Part shown: in pieces, positions 8,633-15,528 of the stretch | Numbering within the stretch: the stretch's first letter is position 1 | How the letters are laid out: each line of letters starts with the position of its first letter | DNA from: an uncultured Oscillospiraceae bacterium | Lineage (GTDB): Bacteria; Bacillota_A; Clostridia; Oscillospirales; Oscillospiraceae | Assembly (NCBI GenBank): GCA_900769845.1 | Contig: CAAGIF010000061.1 | Location: 1 to 29,464, forward strand | Reading direction: 5' to 3' | DNA length: 29,464 bases | The notes under the pieces: model-generated | What the model was told of the DNA's origin: nothing | Database searches by the model: none | What the model saw: only the letters and a program-made list of their open reading frames with translations | Program-made: the position numbers and the translations under genes

Positions 8633-9315
8633 TGGAAAAAGGATTTCGACACGAATATAAATACCTGATCTCCCGGGCCGATGCAGAGCTTCTGAAACTG
8701 CGGCTGCCCCACATCATGGAGCGGGATCCCCACGCCGGCGAAACCGGAAAGTACACCATCCGCAGTCTGTATTTTGACGATTTTTCCAACGAGGCCTATT
8801 ACGACAAGGTGGACGGCGTAAAGGATCGGGCAAAATACCGGATTCGCTTTTACAACTATGACAGTTCCGTCATAAAGCTGGAAAAGAAGGAAAAACACGG
8901 AAATCTCACCCGAAAAACCGCCCAGACCATCACCAAAAACGATGCCCGTGCTCTGGAATACGCTCTGGTGAGCGGCTGTCCGGATACACCGGAGGGGCTG
9001 ACCGAAGAACTGCGGCTGGCATCCACAGGGCAGGGCCTTCGCCCCCGGATCCTGGTGGACTATGACCGGACTCCCTTCCTCTGTCACAGCGGAAACACCC
9101 GGATCACCATTGACGAGAATCTCCGCACCCGTCCCTATGTCCCCCACCTATTCGCCTCCCCCCGGGCCATGATCCCGGTGCTGGAGCCGGACGAAGTGAT
9201 CCTGGAAGTCAAGTTTGATGACTTCCTTCCCGGACATCTGGCTGCCGCGTTAGCGGACATTCCCAAGGTTTCTATGGCAATTTCCAAATTTGCCCTCTGT
9301 ATGAATTATATTTAA
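8632..9315 (+). CDS. Polyphosphate polymerase (VTC) domain protein
   Basis: This 227-residue protein is built of a single VTC-type tunnel domain. Basic and acidic tunnel residues are visible in FRHEYKYLIS (start), YTIRSLYFDD, KYRIRFYN, IKLEKKEKHGNLTRK, RPRILVDYDRTPF, TRITIDENLRTR and ILEVKFDDFLP. In yeast the VTC domain makes polyphosphate from ATP; bacterial homologues are assumed to do likewise, but their product is mostly untested. The ATG at 8632 overlaps the TGA of the cotH gene (TGATG), with an AGGTGG site just upstream. A GTG at 8623 is a possible alternative start. The overlap points to translational coupling with the CotH protein. Confidence 0.9.
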   Translation: MEKGFRHEYKYLISRADAELLKLRLPHIMERDPHAGETGKYTIRSLYFDDFSNEAYYDKVDGVKDRAKYRIRFYNYDSSVIKLEKKEKHGNLTRKTAQTITKNDARALEYALVSGCPDTPEGLTEELRLASTGQGLRPRILVDYDRTPFLCHSGNTRITIDENLRTRPYVPHLFASPRAMIPVLEPDEVILEVKFDDFLPGHLAAALADIPKVSMAISKFALCMNYI

Positions 9316-9333
9316 AAAGAAAGGGTCGTAACT

Positions 9334-10002
9334 ATGATCAATTTTACCGACATTATCAAGGGTAAGTTCCTGGAGGAATTTTCCGCTATCTCCATGAGTG
9401 ACGCGCTGATTGCCATCGCCCTGTCCTTTGCGCTGAGCCTGTTCATCGTGTTCATCTACCGGGTCACCTACGCCGGTGTCAGCTACAGCCGCAGCTTTAC
9501 AGGCTGTCTGATGATGCTGAGCATGGTCACCGCACTGGTCATTATGGTTGTTTCTTCCAATGTGGTTTTGAGTATGGGCATGGTGGGCGCCCTGTCCATC
9601 GTCCGTTTCCGTACCGCTGTGAAGGAACCCACTGATACCGCCTTCATGTTCTGGGCCATTGCCACGGGCATTATTTGCGGTGCAGGCTACATCACCATCG
9701 CCATTCTGGTCACCCTGCTTCTGGGTCTGCTGTTTGTGGGCGTTCACACCCTCACCGGCAAGCAGAAGTACGGCAGCTACATGATTGTGGTGCGCTATGA
9801 CAGTGAGTCCGATGTGGAGTCCAAGCTGTCCGGCATCTCCGGCTACAAGATGAAGAACAAGACCATCGCCGGTAATTACACGGAACTGGTCTGTGAAGTA
9901 AAGCTGACCGATGTTGCGCTGAAGAAAATCGACTTCCTGCGTAATATTCCCGGTGTCCGGGAAGTGACCATCATGCGCTCCGTCAGCGGCAGCGTACTGT
10001 AA
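9334..10002 (+). CDS. DUF4956 domain membrane protein
   Basis: This is a 222-residue protein with about four membrane segments (around residues 22-45, 50-75, 78-92 and 105-135) and a soluble C-terminal domain (140-222) that looks like a small alpha/beta ferredoxin-like fold. The signature GMVGALSIVRFRTAVKEPTD followed by FWAIATGIICGAGY is characteristic of DUF4956. The function of the family is not known. It often sits next to VTC-domain and CotH genes, as here. It follows the VTC gene after 18 bases with an AAAGAAAGG-type ribosome site, and a strong terminator closes the operon. Confidence 0.88.
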   Translation: MINFTDIIKGKFLEEFSAISMSDALIAIALSFALSLFIVFIYRVTYAGVSYSRSFTGCLMMLSMVTALVIMVVSSNVVLSMGMVGALSIVRFRTAVKEPTDTAFMFWAIATGIICGAGYITIAILVTLLLGLLFVGVHTLTGKQKYGSYMIVVRYDSESDVESKLSGISGYKMKNKTIAGNYTELVCEVKLTDVALKKIDFLRNIPGVREVTIMRSVSGSVL

Positions 10003-10045
10003 CACATAAAAAGCCGCTCCGATCTTCGGAGCGGCTTTTTATGTG
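10003..10045. terminator. Perfect rho-independent terminator after the DUF4956 gene
   Basis: Arms of 20 bases (10003-10022 and 10026-10045) pair perfectly around a TCT loop. The GC-rich core is flanked by A5 and T5, so it can work on either strand. It separates the CotH operon from the molybdenum hydroxylase operon. Confidence 0.95.
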
Positions 10046-10131
10046 ACCGACAGAAAGTCTTTTCCGCCATATTGCACAAATATCTTCCTTTATGAGCCTG
10101 CAAAGGCGAAAAGAATCACCAAGTAACCACC

Positions 10132-10160
10132 TTGACATCATCATTTCCGTGTACTATAAT
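10132..10160 (+). promoter_or_regulatory. Consensus sigma-A promoter of the xdh operon
   Basis: TTGACA (10132-10137), exactly 17 bases, then TATAAT (10155-10160): a full consensus match. The expected transcription start is near 10167, about 60 bases ahead of the first start codon. Confidence 0.9.
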
Positions 10161-10168
10161 TCTAGTAC
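10151..10168. promoter_or_regulatory. Palindromic candidate operator over the -10 box of the xdh promoter
   Basis: GTACTA (10151-10156) and TAGTAC (10163-10168) are exact reverse complements around a 6-base centre. The palindrome covers the -10 element and reaches the transcription start. A repressor bound here would block the otherwise consensus promoter. The regulator is not identified. Confidence 0.5.
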
Positions 10169-10229
10169 AAATCGTTATTGTGGATGATTCTGCAATCCAT
10201 GCATGAAACCGCAAGGGAGGAGCATGCTT

Positions 10230-12524
10230 ATGAAAAAATATACCGGTAAGAGCGTCATCCGAGTGGATGCCTATGAAAAGGCCACCGGCCGCGCCAAATA
10301 CTTCGATGACCTGTGCCGCAAGGATGCGCTGATTCTGAAAATCTGCCGTTCCACCATCGCCCACGGTCATGTAAAATCCATCGACATTTCCGAAGCTCAG
10401 GCAGTTCCCGGAGTGGTCACAATTCTGACCTGCTTTGATGTGCCGGACATCTGCTTCCCCACTGCCGGTCACCCCTGGTCCACCGATCCTCACCATCAGG
10501 ATGTGGCAGACCGGAAACTGCTCAATTCCCATGTCCGCTACTATGGTGACGATATTGCCGCTGTCATTGCAGAGGATGAGGTCGCTGCCAATCAGGCCGT
10601 CCGTCTGATCAAGGTAGAATATGAGGAGCTGCCCTTTGTACTGGATGTGCAGAAGGCCATGGAGCCGGATGCTCCTCAGATTCATGAAACCTCCCCGGGA
10701 AATGTACTGTCCCATACTTCTGTCCGCAAGGGCGACTATGAAGCCGCCTGTCAGGAGCCGGGACTGATCTGTGTGGAAGGCTGGTACGATACCCCCACCG
10801 TGCAGCACTGCCATATTGAAAACCACGGCTGTTTTGCCTACATGGAGTCCGGCCGTGTGGTGGTTGTTACCTCCACACAGATTCCCCACATCGTTCGCCG
10901 GATCTGCGGTCAGGCACTGGGAATCCCCTGGGGCAAGGTCCGGGTGATCAAGCCCTACATCGGCGGCGGTTTCGGCAACAAGCAGGACGCCCTTTATGAG
11001 CCTCTGATCGCCTGGTGTTCTACCCAGGTGGGCGGTCGCCTTGTAAAATATGAATGTACCCGGGAAGAGACCTTTGTTTCCAACCGTGTTCGCCATGCCA
11101 TTCGCTACCATTTGGTCTCCCATGTCCGTCCCGACGGCAAGATCGTGGCGCGGAAGGCAGAACTCTTCTCCAACGGCGGCGCTTACGCCTCTCACGGTCA
11201 CTCCATCGTCGCAAAAGGCATGGGCTCCATTCCCCAGCTGTATCCCTGTGATAACATGGAATGCGACGCTTACTCCGTCTACACCAACCGTCCCACCGCA
11301 GGCGCTATGCGGGGTTACGGCATGCCCCAGACCACCTTTGCCATAGAAAGCCATACCGATGATATCTGTAAAGCACTGGATCTTGATCCCGTTGAATACC
11401 GCCGCAAATATTTGATGCCCGTGGGCTACAAAGACGCTTTCTCCAAAAACGAGCTGTTCTTCGACTCCTTCAACCAGTGCATGGATGCCGGTATAGAGGC
11501 GTTGGACTACAAAGAAAAGTACGAAGCCTACAAGAACCAGACTGGCCCCATCCGTAAGGGCATTGGTCTGTCCGTTTTCTGGTATAACACCGCCGTCTGG
11601 CCCATTTCTCTGGAATCTTCCTCCTGCCGGCTGGTGGTGAATCAGGATGGCTCCATCCAGTTCCAGACCGGTGAAACTGAGATCGGTCAGGGCTGTGATA
11701 CCGCCTATTCCCAGATGGTGGCCGACGCAGTGGGCGTTCCTCTGGAAATGGTCCACGCTGTTTCCACTCAGGACACCGATGTGACTCCCTACGGCACCGG
11801 CGCTTACGCTTCCCGGCAGACCTATGTAGGTTCCTTTGCCATCACCCAGACCGCAGAGGCTCTGCGGCAGCGAATTTTGAAGGTCGCCCATGAACTGACC
11901 CGGATGCCCGTGGAAGTTTTGGATCTGGTGGACGGCAACATCGTCCGCATCACCGACAACAAGGTTTTGATGACTTTGGGTGAGCTGGCTACCGAATGCC
12001 TGTATTCCCTGGAATCCAGCCAGCATCTGACCGCAGAGCAGACCGCGCAGATCAAATCCAACGCCTATTCCTTCGGCTGCTGTATCGCCGAAGTGGAAGT
12101 GGATATCCCCATGTGCAAGGCAAAATTGACCAACATCGTCAATGTCCACGATTGCGGCAGGCTGATCAACCCCGCCCTGGCAGAAGCCCAGGTTCACGGC
12201 GGTATGTCCATGGGTATCGGCTACGCCATGTCCGAGCAGCTGCTCTTTGACGAGAAGACCGGCAAGCCTCTGAATAACAATCTGCTGGACTATAAGCTTT
12301 CCACATTCATGGATCACCCCAATCTCCAGGTGCGGTTTGTGGAAAATCCCGAACCCACCTCCCCCTTCGGTGTGAAGGCGCTGGGCGAGCCCCCTGCCTG
12401 CCCCGTCGCCTCCGCTATCCGCAACGCCATCCGCAACGCCACCGGCGTTTCCATCAACTGCTGCCCCATGACTCCCCATGTGCTTTACCGGGAGTTCAAG
12501 AAGGCAGGTCTTATCGAAGAATAA
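10230..12524 (+). CDS. xdhA: Xanthine dehydrogenase family protein, molybdopterin-binding subunit
   Basis: This 764-residue large subunit carries the molybdenum cofactor of a three-subunit hydroxylase. Family landmarks are GGGFGNKQ near 245, RGYGMPQTT near 360, GQGCDTAYSQ near 485, and GVKALGEPPACP near 718, where the Glu is the expected base that activates the Mo-bound oxygen. I placed the start at 10230 because GGGAGG lies about 9 bases upstream. Earlier in-frame ATGs at 10203 and 10224 lack proper spacing. The FAD and iron-sulfur subunits follow directly, then a guanine riboswitch and guanine deaminase. This makes a purine (xanthine, hypoxanthine or relative) the likely substrate, but the family also contains aldehyde and nicotinate hydroxylases. 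It is distinct from the fused enzyme at 23806. Confidence 0.88.
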   Translation: MKKYTGKSVIRVDAYEKATGRAKYFDDLCRKDALILKICRSTIAHGHVKSIDISEAQAVPGVVTILTCFDVPDICFPTAGHPWSTDPHHQDVADRKLLNSHVRYYGDDIAAVIAEDEVAANQAVRLIKVEYEELPFVLDVQKAMEPDAPQIHETSPGNVLSHTSVRKGDYEAACQEPGLICVEGWYDTPTVQHCHIENHGCFAYMESGRVVVVTSTQIPHIVRRICGQALGIPWGKVRVIKPYIGGGFGNKQDALYEPLIAWCSTQVGGRLVKYECTREETFVSNRVRHAIRYHLVSHVRPDGKIVARKAELFSNGGAYASHGHSIVAKGMGSIPQLYPCDNMECDAYSVYTNRPTAGAMRGYGMPQTTFAIESHTDDICKALDLDPVEYRRKYLMPVGYKDAFSKNELFFDSFNQCMDAGIEALDYKEKYEAYKNQTGPIRKGIGLSVFWYNTAVWPISLESSSCRLVVNQDGSIQFQTGETEIGQGCDTAYSQMVADAVGVPLEMVHAVSTQDTDVTPYGTGAYASRQTYVGSFAITQTAEALRQRILKVAHELTRMPVEVLDLVDGNIVRITDNKVLMTLGELATECLYSLESSQHLTAEQTAQIKSNAYSFGCCIAEVEVDIPMCKAKLTNIVNVHDCGRLINPALAEAQVHGGMSMGIGYAMSEQLLFDEKTGKPLNNNLLDYKLSTFMDHPNLQVRFVENPEPTSPFGVKALGEPPACPVASAIRNAIRNATGVSINCCPMTPHVLYREFKKAGLIEE

Positions 12525-12539
12525 AGGAGGGACGCAGCT

Positions 12540-13421
12540 ATGTATGATATGAAAGCGCTGTATCAGGCGAAAAGTGTCCAGGATGCGATTGCCCTGCGGC
12601 TGGAGCATCCCGAAGCTCAGATCATCGCAGGTGGGTCCGATGTTCTGGTCCAGATGCGGGAAGGCCGCCGTGCCGGAGCTGAGCTGATCTCCATTCAGGC
12701 TTTGGATGAGATTCGCGGCGTCACTATGGAAGCCGACGGTACCATTCGCATCGGAAGCTTGACCAGCTTCTCCCACATCACCCATGACCCCATCATCCAG
12801 CAGTACATCAACGTACTGGGCCAGGCCGTTGACATGGTTGGCGGCCCCCAGATTCGAAATATTGGCACCATCGGCGGCAACACCTGCAACGGTGTCACTT
12901 CCGCCGACTCTGCCTCCACCCTCTTTGCCCTGGATGCCATTGTAGAACTGACCGGTCCCAACGGCATCCGCCGTCTGCCTATCCAGGAGTTCTACCTCCG
13001 GGCGGGCAAAGTGGATATCCGGGAGGGTGAGATCCAGACTGGTATTCTGATCCCCAGGGAAAGCTACGAAAACACCCACGGCCACTACATCAAGTACGCC
13101 ATGCGTAATGCCATGGATATTGCAACTTTGGGCACATCCGTAAACCTGCGGCTGTCCGAGGACAAGAAGACCGTTCTCCGGGCGCGGGTTGCTTTCGGCG
13201 TGGCAGGCCCCATCCCCCTGCGGGCAGTTACCGCCGAGACACTGGCCAAGGATCAGCCTCTGACCCTGGAACTGGCGGAGCGATTTGCTCAGGCAGTAAA
13301 AGAAGATATCAACCCCCGGGATTCCTGGCGTGCCGCAAAAGATTTCCGGATCCACATCGCAGTGGAAAGCACCAAGCGAGCCTTCCTGGAATCTGCCAGA
13401 CTGTGCGGAGGTGAACTGTAA
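12540..13421 (+). CDS. xdhB: Xanthine dehydrogenase family protein, FAD-binding subunit
   Basis: This is a 293-residue medium subunit of the CO dehydrogenase/xanthine dehydrogenase flavoprotein family. FAD-binding segments are visible: IIAGGSDVLVQMREG near residue 30 and NIGTIGGNTCNGVTSADSA near 115. It passes electrons from the 2Fe-2S subunit to NAD or another carrier. The ATG at 12540 has an AAGGAGG site 9 bases upstream, which overlaps the stop codon of the Mo subunit. The gene ends with TAATG, so its last base is the first base of the next gene. This implies translational coupling and equal expression. Confidence 0.92.
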   Translation: MYDMKALYQAKSVQDAIALRLEHPEAQIIAGGSDVLVQMREGRRAGAELISIQALDEIRGVTMEADGTIRIGSLTSFSHITHDPIIQQYINVLGQAVDMVGGPQIRNIGTIGGNTCNGVTSADSASTLFALDAIVELTGPNGIRRLPIQEFYLRAGKVDIREGEIQTGILIPRESYENTHGHYIKYAMRNAMDIATLGTSVNLRLSEDKKTVLRARVAFGVAGPIPLRAVTAETLAKDQPLTLELAERFAQAVKEDINPRDSWRAAKDFRIHIAVESTKRAFLESARLCGGEL

Positions 13422-13933
13422 TGGAAAAGCATACCATCCAATATCAGACCGTTCACTTCACCCTCAACGGCAAGCAGGTGGAACGGACCGTGGATGTCCG
13501 GGCCTCCTTGACGGATATGCTCCGCAATGACTACCATCTGGACAGTGTCAAGAAGGGCTGCGAGGTGGGCGAGTGCGGCGCCTGCACCGTGATCATCGAC
13601 GGGGAAACCTTCAACTCCTGTATCTATCTGGCGGTTTGGGCAGAAGGCAAAGACATCCGGACTCTGGAAAGTCTGGTAGGTCCCAACGGTGAGCTGTCCG
13701 ACATTCAACAGGCTTTTGTGGAAGAAGCTGCCATTCAGTGCGGTTTCTGTACCCCCGGCTTTATCATGAGCGCGGTGGAAATTCTGGAAAGCGGAAAAGA
13801 ATACACCGACGACGAGCTGCGTAAACTGTTGTCGGGCCATCTGTGCCGTTGCACCGGTTACGAAAATGTCCTGCGGGCTGTGAAGAAGGCTGTCAAAAAA
13901 ACCATGCTCCGCCGGCTGGGTAAAGAGGCATAA
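13421..13933 (+). CDS. xdhC: Xanthine dehydrogenase family protein, 2Fe-2S subunit
   Basis: This 170-residue small subunit has two [2Fe-2S] clusters. The plant-type ferredoxin site is CEVGECGACTVIIDG with a further Cys near 67. The helical-domain site is CGFCTPGFIM, with CRCTGY near 143-148. The clusters relay electrons from the molybdenum site to FAD. The symbol follows the E. coli xdhABC convention, in which XdhC is the iron-sulfur subunit, not the XdhC/CoxI maturation factor. It overlaps the FAD subunit gene by one base. No maturation factor gene is visible nearby. Confidence 0.93.
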   Translation: MEKHTIQYQTVHFTLNGKQVERTVDVRASLTDMLRNDYHLDSVKKGCEVGECGACTVIIDGETFNSCIYLAVWAEGKDIRTLESLVGPNGELSDIQQAFVEEAAIQCGFCTPGFIMSAVEILESGKEYTDDELRKLLSGHLCRCTGYENVLRAVKKAVKKTMLRRLGKEA

Positions 13934-13970
13934 CAGACACTGCCCGATTCCATAAGTCTCTCAATATCCA

Positions 13971-14040
13971 ATACTCATATAGTTACGCTGGTAACGGTGC
14001 GTATGTTTCTACGGGCTGCCAAAACGCCCTCTATGAGTAT
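13971..14040 (+). ncRNA. Purine riboswitch aptamer, guanine class
   Basis: The three-way junction of the purine riboswitch family is complete. P1 is ATACTCAT (13971-13978) paired with ATGAGTAT (14033-14040). P2 is TACGC/GCGTA (13984-13988/13999-14003), with GTAACGG as the L2 loop. The invariant J2/3 TTTCTAC is at 14006-14012. P3 is GGGC/GCCC (14013-14016/14026-14029), with CC in L3 able to kiss the GG of L2. The base equivalent to position 74 of the xpt aptamer is C (14031), the guanine/hypoxanthine code; adenine aptamers have U. P3 is short. It lies 60 bases ahead of a guanine deaminase gene. I see no good promoter in 13934-13970, so it may act inside the xdh transcript. Confidence 0.93.
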
Positions 14041-14076
14041 CCGGTTCAGTTCATTCTGTCCGGATACTCATTTTTT
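14033..14076 (+). terminator. Riboswitch expression platform: terminator that uses the P1 3' strand
   Basis: A perfect 12-base stem (14033-14044 with 14060-14071, 15-base loop) ends in a T-run (14071-14076). The first eight bases of its left arm are exactly the 3' strand of aptamer helix P1. Aptamer and terminator are therefore mutually exclusive: when ligand stabilises P1, only four base pairs of the terminator remain. This predicts ligand-induced read-through (an ON switch), as in the adenine pbuE switch and unlike the OFF switch of xpt. Confidence 0.88.
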
Positions 14077-14099
14077 GTCAACTTAGCGAGGTATAAACT

Positions 14100-15365
14100 A
14101 TGACCACAATCTTAAAAGGAACCATCATTTCCACTCCCGAATTAGGGAAGTTGGAGATTACAGAAAACGGATATCTGGTATCCGAAAACGGCATCATCCA
14201 GGGAGTTTTCTCTCAGCTTCCCGGGAAATATGCCGATCAGCCGGTGGAGGATTACGGCAGTGATCTGATCCTGCAATCCATGTGCGATATGCACCTGCAT
14301 GCTCCCCAGTATCCTATGCTGGGCATGGGTATGGATCTTCCCCTGCTGCAATGGCTGGATACCTATACATTTCCCACGGAAGCAAGATTTTCTGATAAAG
14401 AATTCGCCCGGAAGACCTACCGCCATCTGGCCAAGGAACTGGCAGAAAACGGCACCACCCGGGTGTGCATGTTCTCCTCCCTCCACCGGGAGGCTACATT
14501 GATTCTGATGGAAGAATTGGAAAACGCAGGTATCACCGGTTTCGTAGGTAAGGTGAATATGGACCGCAACGGCGGTGAGGATCTCCAGGAAACCACGGAA
14601 GAATCCATTTCGGAGACTCTGCGCTGGCTGGAAGAATGTAAGAAATTCAAATACATCAAGCCTATGATCACCCCCCGGTTCACCCCCTCCTGTACCGACG
14701 AACTGATGGAAGCTCTGGGAAGAATCGCTGCAGAACAGAAGCTTCCCGTCCAGTCCCACCTGTCGGAGAATACCGGTGAGATCGCATGGGTATCTGAACT
14801 GCACCCGGACTGCGATCAATACTGGCAGACCTACAAAAAATACGGTCTTTGGAACGACAGGACCCTCATGGCCCACTGCGTCTGGTCGGACAGCCGGGAA
14901 CGGCAGGCCATGAAGGACGCCGGCGTTACCGTGGTCCACTGCGCGGACTCCAACCAGAATCTTGCCTCCGGTGTTGCTCCGGTACGGCAGATGCTGAAGG
15001 AGGGACTGCAGGTGGTGCTGGGCAGCGACATTGCCGGCGGCGACCGCATTTCCATGTTTGATGTAACCGCCGCCTCCATTCGCGCATCCAAAGCCCGTCG
15101 GATCCTGGATAACTGGCAGCAGGATTTCCTCACCGTGTCCGAAGGCTGGTATCTTGCCACCTCCGCCGGCGCTGCATTCTTTGGGGAAAAACCTGGTTTT
15201 GCACCCGGAAATTCCCTTCATGCCATAGTTGTACGGGACAGTGATCTTCCCACTGTCCGGGAACTGACCCCCGGAGAGCGGTTCGAGCGTTGCATCTATC
15301 GCCGCCAGAAGAATGCCATTCAGGCCGTCTTCAGCGCAGGCAGAAAAATCTATTCCGCAAACTGA
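14100..15365 (+). CDS. guaD: Guanine deaminase
   Basis: This 421-residue amidohydrolase is predicted to hydrolyse guanine to xanthine and ammonia. Zinc ligands are in place: His65 and His67 in DMHLHAPQYPMLGMG, His220 in QSHLSEN, His259 in MAHCVW and Asp310 in GSDIAGG. The run HAPQYPMLGMGMDLPLL and the following TYTFPTEARF are typical of guanine deaminase rather than other deaminases. The ATG at 14100 has a modest GCGAGG ribosome site. Expression should depend on the guanine-class riboswitch directly upstream, which by its layout turns the gene on when guanine is plentiful. Its product xanthine is a natural substrate for the molybdenum hydroxylase encoded just before it. Confidence 0.93.
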   Translation: MTTILKGTIISTPELGKLEITENGYLVSENGIIQGVFSQLPGKYADQPVEDYGSDLILQSMCDMHLHAPQYPMLGMGMDLPLLQWLDTYTFPTEARFSDKEFARKTYRHLAKELAENGTTRVCMFSSLHREATLILMEELENAGITGFVGKVNMDRNGGEDLQETTEESISETLRWLEECKKFKYIKPMITPRFTPSCTDELMEALGRIAAEQKLPVQSHLSENTGEIAWVSELHPDCDQYWQTYKKYGLWNDRTLMAHCVWSDSRERQAMKDAGVTVVHCADSNQNLASGVAPVRQMLKEGLQVVLGSDIAGGDRISMFDVTAASIRASKARRILDNWQQDFLTVSEGWYLATSAGAAFFGEKPGFAPGNSLHAIVVRDSDLPTVRELTPGERFERCIYRRQKNAIQAVFSAGRKIYSAN

Positions 15366-15373
15366 AAGATTCG

Positions 15374-15403
15374 CCACCCGGGATATCCCTCCGGGTGGTT
15401 TTT
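15374..15403 (+). terminator. Rho-independent terminator after guaD
   Basis: CCACCCGG (15374-15381) pairs with CCGGGTGG (15391-15398) and is followed by TTTTT (15399-15403). Confidence 0.88.
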
Positions 15404-15439
15404 CCATTCTCCCCGCCGTAGAATACGCTCTCCCACCCG

Positions 15440-15495
15440 TTGACAGCGGAAAACACACTTTTATCTTTACATTTTTTGGGGTATCATGGTAGAAT
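15440..15495 (+). promoter_or_regulatory. Predicted promoter(s) of the esterase-fusion operon
   Basis: Two overlapping candidates exist: TTTACA (15466-15471) with TAGAAT (15490-15495) at 18 bases and a TGG extended -10, and TTGACA (15440-15445) with TATCTT (15462-15467) at 16 bases. I cannot tell which is used. Confidence 0.5.
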
Positions 15496-15528
15496 AACAG
15501 CAATCCATCATAAAAAGGAATTAACACT

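Noticed and set aside
10116..13355. Minus-strand open frame of over 1000 codons opposite the xdh genes
   Set aside because: It is a mirror frame caused by GC-rich codon use. The plus strand carries three intact molybdenum hydroxylase subunits with cofactor motifs. The same holds for the long minus frames at 5894-8299, 14142-15527, 19472-20713, 21055-23961 and 27545-29176.
13934..13970. Separate promoter directly in front of the guanine riboswitch
   Set aside because: I found no acceptable -35/-10 pair. The riboswitch may lie within the xdhABC transcript or use a weak promoter inside xdhC.
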